Made by a program: the position numbers and the translations under genes. From positions 1 to 6,716 of the forward strand of contig CABSMV010000099.1 in assembly GCA_902478935.1 (NCBI GenBank): a DNA stretch of 6,716 nucleotides, written 5' to 3'. Position 1 is the first letter of the stretch. Every line of letters begins with the position of its first letter. Shown piece after piece: positions 1 to 5,749 of the stretch. The notes below the pieces were generated by a model. That model had not been told where the DNA came from and made no database searches. It saw nothing but the letters and a program-made list of their open reading frames with translations. The DNA comes from an uncultured Collinsella sp. (GTDB lineage: Bacteria; Actinomycetota; Coriobacteriia; Coriobacteriales; Coriobacteriaceae).

Positions 1-45
1 GATGCTCAGGAGTCTCGTGGGCTCGGAGATGTGTATAAGAGACAG
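1..45 (+). other. Illumina Nextera/P7 adapter contamination (non-genomic)
   Basis: Bases 27-45 are the 19-base Tn5 mosaic end used in Nextera libraries, and bases 12-45 are the full 34-base Nextera read-2 transposase adapter (GTCTCGTGGGCTCGG followed by the mosaic end). Bases 4-11 (GCTCAGGA) match the i7 index N704 in primer orientation, and bases 1-3 (GAT) match the end of the P7 primer just before the index. The order P7 end, index, adapter, insert is exactly that of a library molecule, so this is unremoved adapter at a contig end. Genomic sequence starts at 46. Adapter and index identities come from established knowledge of the kit; the match was read by eye. Confidence 0.98.
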
Positions 46-1235
46 GCCATATAGCGAGCGAGCTTTGTATTGGACACGCTGACCGCTGCCAGATATACGC
101 CAAGCGCCTCGGCAGGCGTTGGCTCTGGAGCCGGATCGTCGGCATCGATCGTGCCCAGCGCTGCTCGGCAGATATCGGCCCCGTGCCCCGTCAGAGCAAG
201 ATCGACCCCATACTGTCCAGCAAGTTCAAGAACCGCCTCACGGTCCAAAAAGGCGTCCGCTAGGCCCATCGCCGCATCGCATCGGCCCGCCTTAAGCAAA
301 ATCCGGGCCGCCCTCGGAACAAGTTCGGGGCGAACCTCGGCCACCAACTTACGCAAGCGCAAGCGTCCGTTATCCTCCGTGCCCAGACACGTAAAACTCC
401 GCTCGGCGGGATCCAAGCCAAAGATCGGGTAGTCGCGTACAAAGTAGGACTGGTCGACCATCGACAGCCTCACCCCACAGGCCTCGAGTTCTGCGATATT
501 GCCCTCGCCCATCAAAACCATGAGACATGCCACGCAAAACAGCGCATTATTGTCGAGTGAAGCCAGATCGGCAAGTGCCGCGCCATATACGTTCACAATC
601 TCGTTTTCGAGCAGGCCGGCTACGTCGCCTTGGCCATACAGACCTGTCTGCAATGCCGAAACGAGCTCGGGCACGCCCTGCGTGAGCTGATAAAAGTCGA
701 GCGATGTGCTGATCGAAAACGCCGATGCCCACGCCGAATACTCATAGGCATGTACCTTGAGCATCTGCGCATTGATCTTAACCGAATCGCCCAGCCCATG
801 AATCAGCTGACGATTTGAAGGACGGCAGGAGATAAAGACCCCTACCCCCATAGCGCGCAGGCCGCGAATCCTGTCGATGAGGTCTTCGGTATCGTGCTGA
901 TCGAGGTTTGGCACATTATCAATCGCGATAAGGGAGTGCGGTTTGTCTTTGAGTTCTTCGGTAACCACCTCGAGCTGCATAAACACCTCGCGCCCAGTGG
1001 CGCGATCGGCCTCGATAATCCGCACGGGGCCTCGCGTCGGGTCGCATTTAACCTCATGGGTGTACTGCAGCAGCACCGAGGTCTTCCCAAACCCGTCGGG
1101 CGCATAAAGAACCACGATGCCGGCCTTTCGGCCCTTGGCAATAAGCTCATTCATCAAGCGTTCGCGTCGCACCATATAGCCTCCGCCCAGCGGCATCAGC
1201 TCGAGGTCGTCTATACCGCTCAAATCGTTTACCAT
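46..1235 (-). CDS. STAND-type P-loop ATPase, MalT/LuxR-regulator-like, N-terminal part only (3' truncated by contig end)
   Basis: The ATG at 1235 is preceded by GAGGAG (1241-1246) with a 5-base spacer. The 397 genuine residues contain a Walker A motif APDGFGKT at residues 45-52 (Lys51, Thr52), a Walker B-like strand SLIAIDN at 101-107 (Asp106), a sensor-like FISCRPS at 134-140 and a LTQGVPELVSAL segment at 184-195 resembling the GxP element of STAND NTPases. Residues from about 300 are helical and Ala/Leu-rich, as in the helical repeats that follow the ATPase in MalT-like regulators. Such proteins usually run to 800-900 residues and end in a LuxR-type HTH; that part is missing here, so a transcription-factor role is inferred and the ligand is unknown. 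The open frame continues to base 6 only because it reads through adapter; its last 12 residues (CLLYTSPSPRDS) are not biological. It is separated from nagB by a terminator and a long gap, so it is probably its own transcription unit. Confidence 0.8.
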
Positions 1236-1412
1236 GCCCGCTCCTCAACTCGACCGTATGGACACTGTAGCCGCAAGACCATACAAGCCGCGCTATGAAT
1301 AGAGCGACCTTGTGTTTTAGGTTGTCTTTTGGTACGCAAGCGGCAAGTTTTTGTACAGCGAGGGCCGATTGTTATTAATCCCCCGACTAATCGGTCTTTA
1401 AGCAGGTAAATG

Positions 1413-1462
1413 AGCTTGTCAGCTTGTCCCATCTAAGCGGCAGTGTAACGCAGATGGACAAG
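1413..1462. repeat. Tandem 8-base repeat joined to an imperfect hairpin
   Basis: AGCTTGTC occurs twice without a gap at 1413-1420 and 1421-1428. The second copy is part of the left arm CTTGTCCCATCT (1423-1434), which pairs with AGATGGACAAG (1452-1462) apart from one bulged base. Inside it, GCG (1437-1439) pairs with CGC (1449-1451) around a 9-base loop. There is no T-tract on either side, so it does not look like a terminator. It sits about 180-230 bases upstream of the STAND gene start and could be an operator or a structured leader. Function is unknown. Confidence 0.5.
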
Positions 1463-1550
1463 GTTCAGCCATGTCATTCAACTCGCCTAGCACCCGCTAC
1501 CGTCTACGACCTTCTAGTGGCATTTTTGCATAGAATCTGGTATGGAATGA

Positions 1551-1586
1551 ATCAAGCTGTTGGGCATCCGGCATTCATCAAGCTTG
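1551..1586. repeat. Direct repeat ATCAAGCT x2, 26 bases apart
   Basis: ATCAAGCT occurs at 1551-1558 and 1577-1584. The second copy extends into the perfect palindrome CAAGCTTG (1579-1586). The core CAAGCT is the reverse complement of the AGCTTG core in the tandem repeat at 1413-1428, so the same 6-mer appears at four sites within about 175 bases. This could mark a cluster of regulator sites, but short repeats may arise by chance. Confidence 0.3.
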
Positions 1587-1623
1587 CGGCAAGATTTTGG
1601 TCAAGTGGGCGGAAAAGGATAGC

Positions 1624-1651
1624 AAAAAGGCCCCCGCAAAGCGGAGGCCTT
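1624..1651 (-). terminator. Intrinsic terminator downstream of nagB
   Basis: Read on the minus strand, an 11-base-pair stem (1651-1641 with 1637-1627, one G-U wobble) closes a 3-base loop (1640-1638) and runs straight into five T residues (1628-1624). It starts 33 bases past the nagB stop codon. The stem is GC-rich and the T-run immediate, so this is a textbook rho-independent terminator. Confidence 0.93.
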
Positions 1652-1683
1652 AGGCAAGGCTATGTCGAGCTGCAGGATTCGCG

Positions 1684-2412
1684 CTACTCGCAGAGGGAAA
1701 GGGCGGCCTCGTCGGCAACGACAACGCAGTTGGTGTGCAGCTGCAGGATCGAAGCCGGGCACTCGGGCGTAACCGGACCATAGCACATGTCATGCACGGC
1801 CTGAGCCTTGGCCTCGCCGTTGGCGACGACCAGGATCATGCGGGCATACATGATGGTCTGGGTACCCATGGTGTAGGCCTGACGGGGAACATCGTCGATG
1901 CTGTCGAACAGGCGGCTGTTGGCCTGAATAGTGCTCTCGGTGAGGTCGACGCAGTGCGTACCCTTGGAGAAGTGGTCATCGGGCTCGTTGAAGCCGATGT
2001 GGCCGTTGTTGCCAATGCCGAGCAGCTGCAGATCCGGGTAACCGGCGTCGGCGACGATCTTGTCGTACTCAGAGCAGGCAGCGGCGGCGTCGGGGTTGGA
2101 ACCGTCGGGCACATGCGTGTTGTTCAGGTCGATGTTGATGTGATCGAAGAAGTTCTCACGCATGAAGTAGTGATAGCTCTGGGGATCGTCGTGCGAAAGG
2201 CCGCGATACTCGTCCAGGTTGTAGGTGCTAACCTCGGCAAAGTCGACGTCGCCCTTCGCGTACCAAGCAGCGAGCTGCTTGTAGGCACCGATCGGGGTGG
2301 AGCCGGTGGCAAGGCCCAGCACACAGTCGGGCTTGAGGATAACCTGCGCCGAGATGATATTAGCGGCCTTGCGGCTCATATCCTCGTAGTCTTTAGCTTT
2401 AATGATCTTCAT
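1684..2412 (-). CDS. nagB: Glucosamine-6-phosphate deaminase NagB
   Basis: This cytosolic enzyme converts glucosamine-6-phosphate and water to fructose-6-phosphate and ammonia, the step that feeds amino sugars into glycolysis. The start is the ATG at 2412 (MKIIKAKDYE), chosen because GAAAGGA (2419-2425) sits 6 bases upstream and family alignment begins there; the frame stays open further upstream but that part looks non-coding. The protein is 242 residues, the length of the Bacillus-type monomeric enzyme and about 24 shorter than the allosteric E. coli hexamer. Visible motifs are the phosphate-binding loop LATGSTP (34-40), YNLDEYRG with catalytic Asp67 (64-71), and GIGNNGHIGFNEP (132-144) with His138 and Glu143. 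The position equal to E. coli Asp141 is Asn136, as I recall for other Bacillus-type enzymes. It ends in an intrinsic terminator and sits 271 bases downstream of the EIIA gene. Confidence 0.97.
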   Translation of the reverse strand: MKIIKAKDYEDMSRKAANIISAQVILKPDCVLGLATGSTPIGAYKQLAAWYAKGDVDFAEVSTYNLDEYRGLSHDDPQSYHYFMRENFFDHINIDLNNTHVPDGSNPDAAAACSEYDKIVADAGYPDLQLLGIGNNGHIGFNEPDDHFSKGTHCVDLTESTIQANSRLFDSIDDVPRQAYTMGTQTIMYARMILVVANGEAKAQAVHDMCYGPVTPECPASILQLHTNCVVVADEAALSLCE

Positions 2413-2477
2413 TACGCGTCCTTTCTCGTACAAGAGAGGCAAGGCTCCCTTACAAGCACTTGCCCGCGGCCCGCGTC

Positions 2478-2500
2478 GGCCGCAACCAACGTGTGCGGCC
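2478..2500. repeat. Inverted repeat in the nagB leader
   Basis: GGCCGCA (2478-2484) and TGCGGCC (2494-2500) form a perfect 7-base inverted repeat around a 9-base spacer, 66-88 bases upstream of the nagB start codon. It could be an RNA hairpin in the nagB leader or a dimeric repressor site. It does not resemble the GntR-family NagR/DasR consensus (TGGTCTAGACCA). Confidence 0.45.
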
Positions 2501-2609
2501 ACCAGGGCGAGGTCGCGTAATGTATGTGTCTCGTGTCTAGCCGCGTCGAGGCCCCTGCCCGTCCACGGTGACCCGAAGCTGTTTAGCCTCGGACAAATCC
2601 CATCTTGCC

Positions 2610-2643
2610 ACGGAGGGCGTCCTCTTTCAAGGGCGCCCTCCGT
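2610..2643 (-). other. Strong hairpin between the EIIA gene and nagB, no T-tract
   Basis: ACGGAGGGCG (2610-2619) pairs perfectly over 10 bases with CGCCCTCCGT (2634-2643). Three more pairs follow inside after one mismatch, around a 6-base loop. It lies 41 bases past the EIIA stop. Neither flank carries a run of T, so it is not a canonical intrinsic terminator. It may stabilise the EIIA mRNA end, act with a termination factor, or belong to a structured nagB leader. Confidence 0.6.
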
Positions 2644-2655
2644 AAACGTGTTTGA

Positions 2656-2661
2656 ATTGTA
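2656..2661 (-). promoter_or_regulatory. Possible -10 element (TACAAT) for nagB
   Basis: TACAAT on the minus strand matches five of six bases of the TATAAT consensus and lies just past the EIIA stop codon. No recognisable -35 element sits 16-18 bases upstream, so use would need an activator or it is chance. If used, transcription would start near 2649 and both inverted repeats would lie in a nagB leader of about 235 bases. Confidence 0.25.
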
Positions 2662-2683
2662 GGCTAATGGCCACGTGCACTTG

Positions 2684-3181
2684 CTAGCGCTCGCGAGCAA
2701 CGATGAGTTGGTCCATCTCTTCGACATGCACGCCAACGGAGCCCTTGATGTTTGAGAACTCAACGGAGTTGCACACCAAGATGGGAACCGTCACATCGTA
2801 GCCCTCGGCAGCAATTGCCTCGCGATCGAACTCAATGAGTACATCGCCCTTATGGACGATGTCACCCACTTGCGCATGTACGGTAAAGTGCTTGCCCTCG
2901 AGCTGAACAGTGTCCAAACCAACGTGGATGAGCACGTCCAAGCCATCGACCGTGTTAAGCGCAACGGCATGTCCCGTGGGAAAAATGGCCTCGACCTTGG
3001 CATCAGCCGGCGCGATCACGCGCGTTCCGGTGGGCTGAATCGCCACGCCCTGGCCCAAAAGGCCGGTAGCAAACGTCTGATCGTTTACCTCGGAGAGCGG
3101 AATGACGTCACCCGAGATGGGAGCATCCAGCGTAAGGACTCGACCACGCATACCAAAAGACCTTAGGACTTTAGTGAACAT
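2684..3181 (-). CDS. crr: PTS system glucose-family EIIA component, stand-alone
   Basis: This is a single-domain EIIA of the glucose/GlcNAc family. It carries phosphate from HPr to the EIIB domain of a sugar permease and acts at the inner face of the membrane. The start chosen is the ATG at 3181 (MFTKVLRSFG), giving 165 residues against 169 in E. coli Crr; an AGG-rich stretch lies just upstream and the MF opening fits the family. A TTG at 3202 and an ATG at 3151 are less likely. His71 (TGHAVAL) and His86 (DVLIHVGLDTVQL, the phosphorylated residue) keep the 15-residue spacing of E. coli His75 and His90. No EIIB or EIIC is encoded in the window, so it probably serves permeases elsewhere. It follows glmM by 71 bases with no clear terminator between them, so co-transcription is possible. 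Whether it has E. coli-like signalling roles is unknown. Confidence 0.93.
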   Translation of the reverse strand: MFTKVLRSFGMRGRVLTLDAPISGDVIPLSEVNDQTFATGLLGQGVAIQPTGTRVIAPADAKVEAIFPTGHAVALNTVDGLDVLIHVGLDTVQLEGKHFTVHAQVGDIVHKGDVLIEFDREAIAAEGYDVTVPILVCNSVEFSNIKGSVGVHVEEMDQLIVARER

Positions 3182-3252
3182 GCTCCCCCTCGGACATACC
3201 AATCAATCAAAATAACCTTAACAGTTTACCACTTGGCAACGGTTTTTGACCA

Positions 3253-4590
3253 TTAGGGAAGTTCGCGCTTGACAACCTCGACGATGTCGTCGACAACGCG
3301 CTGGGTCAGCTCGTGCGTCTCGGCCTCGGCCATCACGCGGACCAGCGGCTCGGTACCGCTCGGGCGCACCAGAATGCGGCCGCGGCCGTCAAGCTCCTTC
3401 TCGGCAGCAGCGACGGCATCCCAGATGGGCTGGCAATCGTCCAGACCAGCCTTGTTGTCGGAATGCACGTTGACGAGCACCTGCGGGTACTTCTTCATGA
3501 TGCCGGAAAGATCGGTGAGGGTACGACCGGTGCGCTTGAGCACGGCCAGCAGCTGCAGAGCCGTCACCAGGCCGTCACCGGTGGTGTTGTGCTCCAGGAA
3601 GATGATGTGGCCGGACTGTTCGCCGCCGATGACGGCACCGTCCGCGAGCATGCGCTCCAGAACGTAGCGGTCGCCCACGGCGGTCTGTACCATCTCGAAG
3701 CCCTGCTCCTTCATAGCGATGGAGAAGCCCAGGTTGCACATGACGGTCGAGACGATCTCGGAGTTGGCGAGCTTGCCGCGAGCGGCGAGGTCAGAACCGC
3801 AGATAGCCAGGATGTAGTCACCGTCGATCTCATTGCCCTCGCTGTCCACGAACAGCACACGGTCGGCGTCGCCGTCGTGGGCCAGACCGATGTCAGCGTG
3901 GGTGCGCAGCACGAGCTCGCGCAGGGGCTCAAGGTGAGTGGAGCCGCACTCAACGTTAATGTCAGTGCCGCAGTAATCGGTGTTGATAGCATGGACCGTG
4001 GCACCCAGGCGCTGCAGCGCGGCGGGCGTAGTCTGGCAGGAAGCACCGTGGCCGCAGTCGACGGCAACGACCAGGCCGTCGAGCCTCAGGCCGTCAAGCG
4101 TATCGATGGCATGATCGACATATGCCTTGCGAGCGTCCTTCATCTTGATGATGTGACCCACGCCGGCACCGGTCGGCAGCGTATCGGCAGCCATGGCCTC
4201 CTCGGACATGACCCAGGCGCTGATCTCTTCCTCGACAGCATCGGGAAGCTTCATGCCCTTGCGGCTAAAGAACTTGATGCCGTTGAACTCCGGCGGATTG
4301 TGCGAAGCGGAGATGACGATGCCGCCGTCGAGCTCGTTCTGAACGGTGAGCAGCGCCACGGCGGGCGTGGGGATAACGCCGCAGCAATGAGGACGGCCGC
4401 CCTCGGCCATAATGCCGGCGGTCAGAGCACTCTCGAGCATGGTGCCCGAAAGACGCGTGTCACGGCCGATGCAGATATCCGGACCAAGGAACTTGGTCGC
4501 CGCACGGCCCAGGCGAAACGCGAGGTCGCACGAGAGGTCGGCATTGGCGACGCCACGGACGCCGTCGGTACCGAAGATGTTCTGGGGCAT
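3253..4590 (-). CDS. glmM: Phosphoglucosamine mutase GlmM
   Basis: GlmM interconverts glucosamine-6-phosphate and glucosamine-1-phosphate, the second step towards UDP-GlcNAc for peptidoglycan. It is cytosolic and essential in most bacteria. The ATG at 4590 follows GGAAGGAG (4598-4605) with a 7-base spacer. The 445-residue length is standard. All four hallmark sites of the alpha-D-phosphohexomutase family are visible: the catalytic serine loop ISASHNPP (93-100, phosphoserine Ser96), the magnesium site DGDADR (239-244), the sugar-specificity loop GGEQSGH (322-328) and the phosphate-binding RPSGTEP (409-415). The N-terminal FGTDGVRG (6-13) is typical of GlmM. It lies downstream of rplM-rpsI, a common actinobacterial arrangement, but a strong terminator separates them, so it needs readthrough or its own promoter. 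Confidence 0.98.
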   Translation of the reverse strand: MPQNIFGTDGVRGVANADLSCDLAFRLGRAATKFLGPDICIGRDTRLSGTMLESALTAGIMAEGGRPHCCGVIPTPAVALLTVQNELDGGIVISASHNPPEFNGIKFFSRKGMKLPDAVEEEISAWVMSEEAMAADTLPTGAGVGHIIKMKDARKAYVDHAIDTLDGLRLDGLVVAVDCGHGASCQTTPAALQRLGATVHAINTDYCGTDINVECGSTHLEPLRELVLRTHADIGLAHDGDADRVLFVDSEGNEIDGDYILAICGSDLAARGKLANSEIVSTVMCNLGFSIAMKEQGFEMVQTAVGDRYVLERMLADGAVIGGEQSGHIIFLEHNTTGDGLVTALQLLAVLKRTGRTLTDLSGIMKKYPQVLVNVHSDNKAGLDDCQPIWDAVAAAEKELDGRGRILVRPSGTEPLVRVMAEAETHELTQRVVDDIVEVVKRELP

Positions 4591-4639
4591 AGGATCGCTC
4601 CTTCCCTAGCAGGCGATATGCAACCGCCCACCCTAGTCG

Positions 4640-4682
4640 AAAAAGAAAAGCGGGACCCGCCGAGGAATCGGCAGGCCCCGCT
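4640..4682 (-). terminator. Intrinsic terminator of the rplM-rpsI operon
   Basis: On the minus strand a 15-base-pair stem (4682-4668 with 4663-4649, two G-U wobbles) encloses a 4-base loop and is followed by TTTTCTTTTT (4649-4640). It begins 32 bases after the rpsI stop. A smaller hairpin (TATCTC 4692-4697 with GAGATA 4703-4708) lies between stop codon and terminator. This is among the clearest signals in the window. Confidence 0.95.
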
Positions 4683-4713
4683 TGTACATTGTATCTCGAA
4701 AGGAGATAAAACC

Positions 4714-5109
<396 letters not shown>

Positions 5110-5111
5110 CT

Positions 5112-5555
5112 TTAAGCCTCCAGCTCAATCTTCGTGGGGTTCTGGGCAGCATGCGGATGCTCGGCACCAGCGTAGACCTTAAGCTTGGTCATCTGGGCAC
5201 GGCCGAGGGTGGTCTTGGGCAGCATACCGCGAACGGCGCGCTCGATGACCTTCTCCGGGTGCTTCTCCATAGCCTGGCGGAAGCTCTCAGCCTTGAGGCC
5301 GCCGTTGTAGCCGCTGTGGCGATAATAGGTCTTCGTGTCGGCCTTGTTACCGGTAAGCTGGACCTTATCGGCGTTGATGACGACAACGAAGTCGCCGCAG
5401 TCGCTGTTGGGCGTGAACTGGGGCTTGTTCTTACCGCGCAGGATCATTGCGATCTGGGTGGCAAGACGGCCCAGGACAGCACCATCGGCGTCGACGAGAA
5501 CCCAGTTGCGCTGGACCTCGCCCTGCTTGGCGTAGTGAGTCGATTTCGAAATCAC
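5112..5555 (-). CDS. rplM: 50S ribosomal protein L13 (uL13)
   Basis: L13 is an early assembly protein of the large subunit that binds 23S rRNA. The 147-residue protein has NWVLVDADGAVLGRLAT (17-33), the HSGYNGGLK segment (80-88) and the family signature VRGMLPKTTLGRAQMTKLKVYAG (108-130). The start is a GTG at 5555: GGAGGAG (5561-5567) sits 5 bases upstream, and the sequence begins with the usual short N-terminal arm. The frame contains no better ATG. An ATG at 5569 in another frame opens a five-codon frame whose TGA overlaps the GTG; I consider it incidental. It forms an operon with rpsI. Confidence 0.98.
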   Translation of the reverse strand: MISKSTHYAKQGEVQRNWVLVDADGAVLGRLATQIAMILRGKNKPQFTPNSDCGDFVVVINADKVQLTGNKADTKTYYRHSGYNGGLKAESFRQAMEKHPEKVIERAVRGMLPKTTLGRAQMTKLKVYAGAEHPHAAQNPTKIELEA

Positions 5556-5560
5556 TTAGA

Positions 5561-5567
5561 CTCCTCC
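5561..5567 (-). promoter_or_regulatory. Ribosome binding site deciding the rplM GTG start
   Basis: GGAGGAG ends 5 bases before the GTG at 5555. It is a near-perfect anti-16S match at correct spacing and is the main reason for accepting a non-ATG start. Confidence 0.85.
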
Positions 5568-5583
5568 ATGTACAGTACGTGTT

Positions 5584-5615
5584 GTTACAGAGATTCACGG
5601 GGCTCTGCAAGTAAC
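5584..5615 (-). promoter_or_regulatory. Candidate hairpin at the 5' end of the rplM-rpsI mRNA
   Basis: On the minus strand GTTA (5615-5612) pairs with TAAC (5587-5584). After a 4-base one-sided bulge, CAGAG (5607-5603) pairs with CTCTG (5592-5588), around a 10-base loop. The transcription start predicted from the promoter upstream falls at about 5615, so the mRNA would begin with this stem. It leaves the rplM ribosome binding site free. In E. coli L13 represses its own operon through the mRNA leader; a similar role here is a guess. Confidence 0.4.
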
Positions 5616-5621
5616 CCGTCC

Positions 5622-5649
5622 ATATTACCCCGCTCGCCGTACGAGTCAA
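5622..5649 (-). promoter_or_regulatory. Sigma-70-type promoter of rplM-rpsI
   Basis: A -35 element TTGACT (5644-5649, five of six consensus bases) and a -10 element TAATAT (5622-5627) are separated by 16 bases on the minus strand. Transcription would start near 5615, giving a leader of about 60 bases before the rplM GTG. It is the only clear vegetative promoter in the window and is placed where a ribosomal protein operon needs one. Confidence 0.75.
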
Positions 5650-5729
5650 CAGGTATTTTGGCTCCGACCAGAGTTTCTGCACATGTCATCCACGAGCCGT
5701 AATTTTTCCAGCTCTTTAGCTGTTGTCAT
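5646..5729 (-). CDS. Possible 27-residue small ORF upstream of rplM
   Basis: An ATG at 5729 opens 27 codons (starting MTTAKELEKLRLVDD, ending QNTC) to a TGA at 5648-5646. The first 15 residues look like a charged, amphipathic helix of ordinary composition. No Shine-Dalgarno motif precedes it; the ATG follows a run of A. Its stop overlaps the -35 element of the rplM promoter. It starts 21 bases after the patatin stop codon, so it could be translated from that mRNA, be the decayed start of a lost gene, or be chance. I do not recognise it. Confidence 0.2.
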   Translation of the reverse strand: MTTAKELEKLRLVDDMCRNSGRSQNTC

Positions 5730-5749
5730 TTTTTGAGGGTTCGCCGTCG

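Larger units (their letters stand above)
1236..1623. other. Intergenic region with no convincing gene
   Basis: This stretch lies between the nagB terminator and the start codon of the STAND gene and presumably holds that gene's promoter. I could not identify a convincing -35/-10 pair on the minus strand. Open frames here (minus 1432-1229, plus 1424 onward) lack a ribosome binding site, have Arg/Cys-rich or low-quality translations, and the plus one runs through a terminator into nagB. What does stand out is the repeat and hairpin cluster at 1413-1462 and a further repeat pair at 1551-1586, described separately. Confidence 0.6.

Noticed and set aside
27..45. Tn5 mosaic end as evidence of a real transposon
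   Set aside because: It is embedded in the full Nextera adapter and index at a contig end, so it comes from library preparation. No transposase or second end is present.
1229..1432. 67-codon minus-strand frame ending inside the STAND gene start
   Set aside because: The first 20 residues look plausible, but there is no ribosome binding site, the rest is Arg/Cys-rich, and it starts within the hairpin arm at 1423-1434.
1424..1783. 119-codon plus-strand frame in the nagB-STAND gap
   Set aside because: It starts at a TTG without a ribosome binding site, reads through the nagB terminator stem and ends antisense to nagB.
1735..2520. 261-codon plus-strand frame opposite nagB
   Set aside because: It is antisense to nagB, dominated by Val/Gly/Ala, and has no ribosome binding site or family resemblance.
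2413..2763. In-frame upstream extension of nagB to 2763
   Set aside because: It overlaps the end of the EIIA gene and has no family similarity. The ATG at 2412 has a good ribosome binding site and matches the family N-terminus.
5708..5735. Hairpin CAGCT/AGCTG followed by a T-run on the plus strand, as a terminator
   Set aside because: The stem is only 5 base pairs and the T-run is offset by several bases. No plus-strand gene exists upstream, and on the minus strand the flank is A-rich.
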